NCBI GenBank assembly: GCA_911728455.2
Contig: OU452233.1
Coordinates: forward strand, 11,017,505-11,081,504
Length of the DNA stretch: 64,000 bases
Direction of reading: 5' to 3'
Origin: Marthasterias glacialis
Lineage: Eukaryota > Echinodermata > Asteroidea > Forcipulatida > Asteriidae
Shown here: positions 62,730 to 64,000 of the stretch, piece by piece
Layout of the letters: each line of letters begins with the position of its first letter
How positions within the stretch are numbered: position 1 is the stretch's first letter
Made by a program: the position numbers and the translations under genes
The notes under the pieces: model-generated
The model's input: only the letters and a program-made list of their open reading frames with translations
What the model was told of the DNA's origin: nothing
Databases searched by the model: none

Positions 62730-64000
62730 ACGTTTAAGGGTAAGATCTGAGTGCGGGGGGTGGGGGCTTGCAGGGGTCTAGGGTCCCTGGCAATCTTGTA
62801 ATGTTACTTTCCAGTTCATAATCATTAGTTAAACATTAATCAGTTCAGCGTTTTAATTTCCCAAAGAATGTGTAAGGGTCGCGGAATCAATCACAACTTG
62901 GAAATGTTTTCTGCTCATATAGGCCTACGGCCATTAGCACCCGTGATAAAAAAGATGAGCTGATCATGCAAATATAAAAAATAACCATCTATGTAAAGAA
63001 ACAACATTTTCAATTGTTACATTGCGTTCATGTATTTACAGAATCTATTTATATGTTTTTTGCTATTTTTTGCCAGTATAAAATATATTGCCTATAAGCA
63101 ACAACAATTTACAGTCGATTAAAAGTTATTTATCGGTTCATTTTTGGAAGACCATCAACTGAAAATAATACCCAATTTTTGCGGTGCGGCCCATGAACAT
63201 TTCAATTAAAAACATTATGTCTTAACCAACAGAAGATCTGCGTTTCTTTATCATAAAATACTTTATTGATATAGTACCCCCCCCCCCCCCTTTTTTGTTT
63301 AACTCACCCGAGTTTTTAAAAATCAGTTGCAAATACTGCCTTCCCTTTTTTTAAATGAAACAATCGACTTTGGGGGCGGGCAACAACAAAAAAAATTGGC
63401 GTTGACATTAGGAGAAGAACTATTTAGTTTATTGAATTAGACAAATTTCAAGATATGTGGTGTGATTATTTTGCCCGATTGAACACTTTGATTTGATTTT
63501 GAAAGAGCCAGTTTTTGCGCGCTCAGAAAATGGTTGCAAGCTTTCGTTCGAGACATGCAAGACAAACAAATCAACAAAAAGAACTCGAACTGAACCTATT
63601 TTCACATTTACCCATGGTTTTAATGCCAAGTTATTCTTAATGATTGGGGCAACATACACTTTGATTTCGAGAAGCAATAGGGGGCATAAAGTATTGGGGC
63701 GTGTTTAGGTGCGTTTACAAAACCACTGTATCCTGTTATTGGTATCCAAAATGAAAGATAAATCATATGTTAACTAATGTACTTTAATTTCATAGTGAGA
63801 AGACACTGCAATAATGTTTATACAAAATATATTTTTTTACAAAACTTAGCATAATAAAAATTATGGAGTTGAAAGTCTCATTTCCTAAAAATGTGACTGG
63901 GCAACAGAGGGCGCATCTCTTCTGCGCAATTTGGATTTTGCGCAAAAGTGTACCGTACGTTATAATGCATTAGATTTATACGCGATAGTGAATGCGCGCC
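62730..64000. other. Intergenic, no gene supported
   Basis: A C run at 63277-63290 and short frames (e.g. 63429-63708 on both strands) without motifs. Nothing else recognised up to the window end. Confidence 0.5.

Overview
This window looks like animal nuclear DNA, most likely from a marine invertebrate deuterostome. An echinoderm is my best guess, but it is inferred from gene content and not proven. Supporting signs are relics of a tandem U1 snRNA gene array, foldback transposons with tandem-repeat arms, a small cluster of single-exon rhodopsin-like GPCRs, LRR-Ig receptors, and many non-LTR and Penelope-like retroelements. There is no prokaryotic gene organisation. Only three host protein genes look intact: one GPCR (23550-24488, +) and two near-identical LRR-Ig transmembrane receptors (34634-36925 and 52457-54748, both -). 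Layout: 1-22 kb is a decayed U1 snRNA tandem array with U1 copies at 1776, 13227, 17833 and 21090. It has been cut up by a 4.3-kb foldback element (2073-6365, holding a CR1/L2-like reverse transcriptase), a 6-kb Tx1-type non-LTR element beginning with a U2 snRNA 5' fragment (6476-12437), repeated gag/ORF1 fragments of another non-LTR element, a palindromic MITE split by a further RT element (15997-17630), and a 1.5-kb TTAA-flanked DNA transposon (19372-20910). 22-32 kb holds a hairpin minisatellite, the intact GPCR, inverted-repeat elements and at least four GPCR pseudogene pieces. 32-37 kb holds another U1 gene and LRR-Ig receptor copy 1. 37-43 kb holds a jockey/CR1-like RT gene inserted in a roughly 310-bp tandem repeat, then a Penelope-like RT. 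44-45.5 kb is the second copy of the TTAA transposon. 48.6-54.9 kb is a segmental duplicate of 33.2-37.1 kb carrying the 3' end of U1 and LRR-Ig copy 2. The last 9 kb holds repeats, including a second foldback element whose units contain NotI sites, with no convincing gene. The most striking structure is a 2.5-kb pentanucleotide array (49676-52190): about 75 AAAAC units followed by about 425 apparently uninterrupted AGAAC units. The paralogous site in the other duplicate has only about six AAAAC units. The array lies just 3' of LRR-Ig copy 2 and may be transcribed in its 3' UTR. Other notable points are a palindromic MITE inserted twice between AA and TT without target duplication, two U2 5' fragments each joined to related sequence, and a U1 variant in all full copies with AUCGCAC in place of the U1A-binding heptamer AUUGCAC. 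All sequence comparisons were done by eye within the window; no database was searched.
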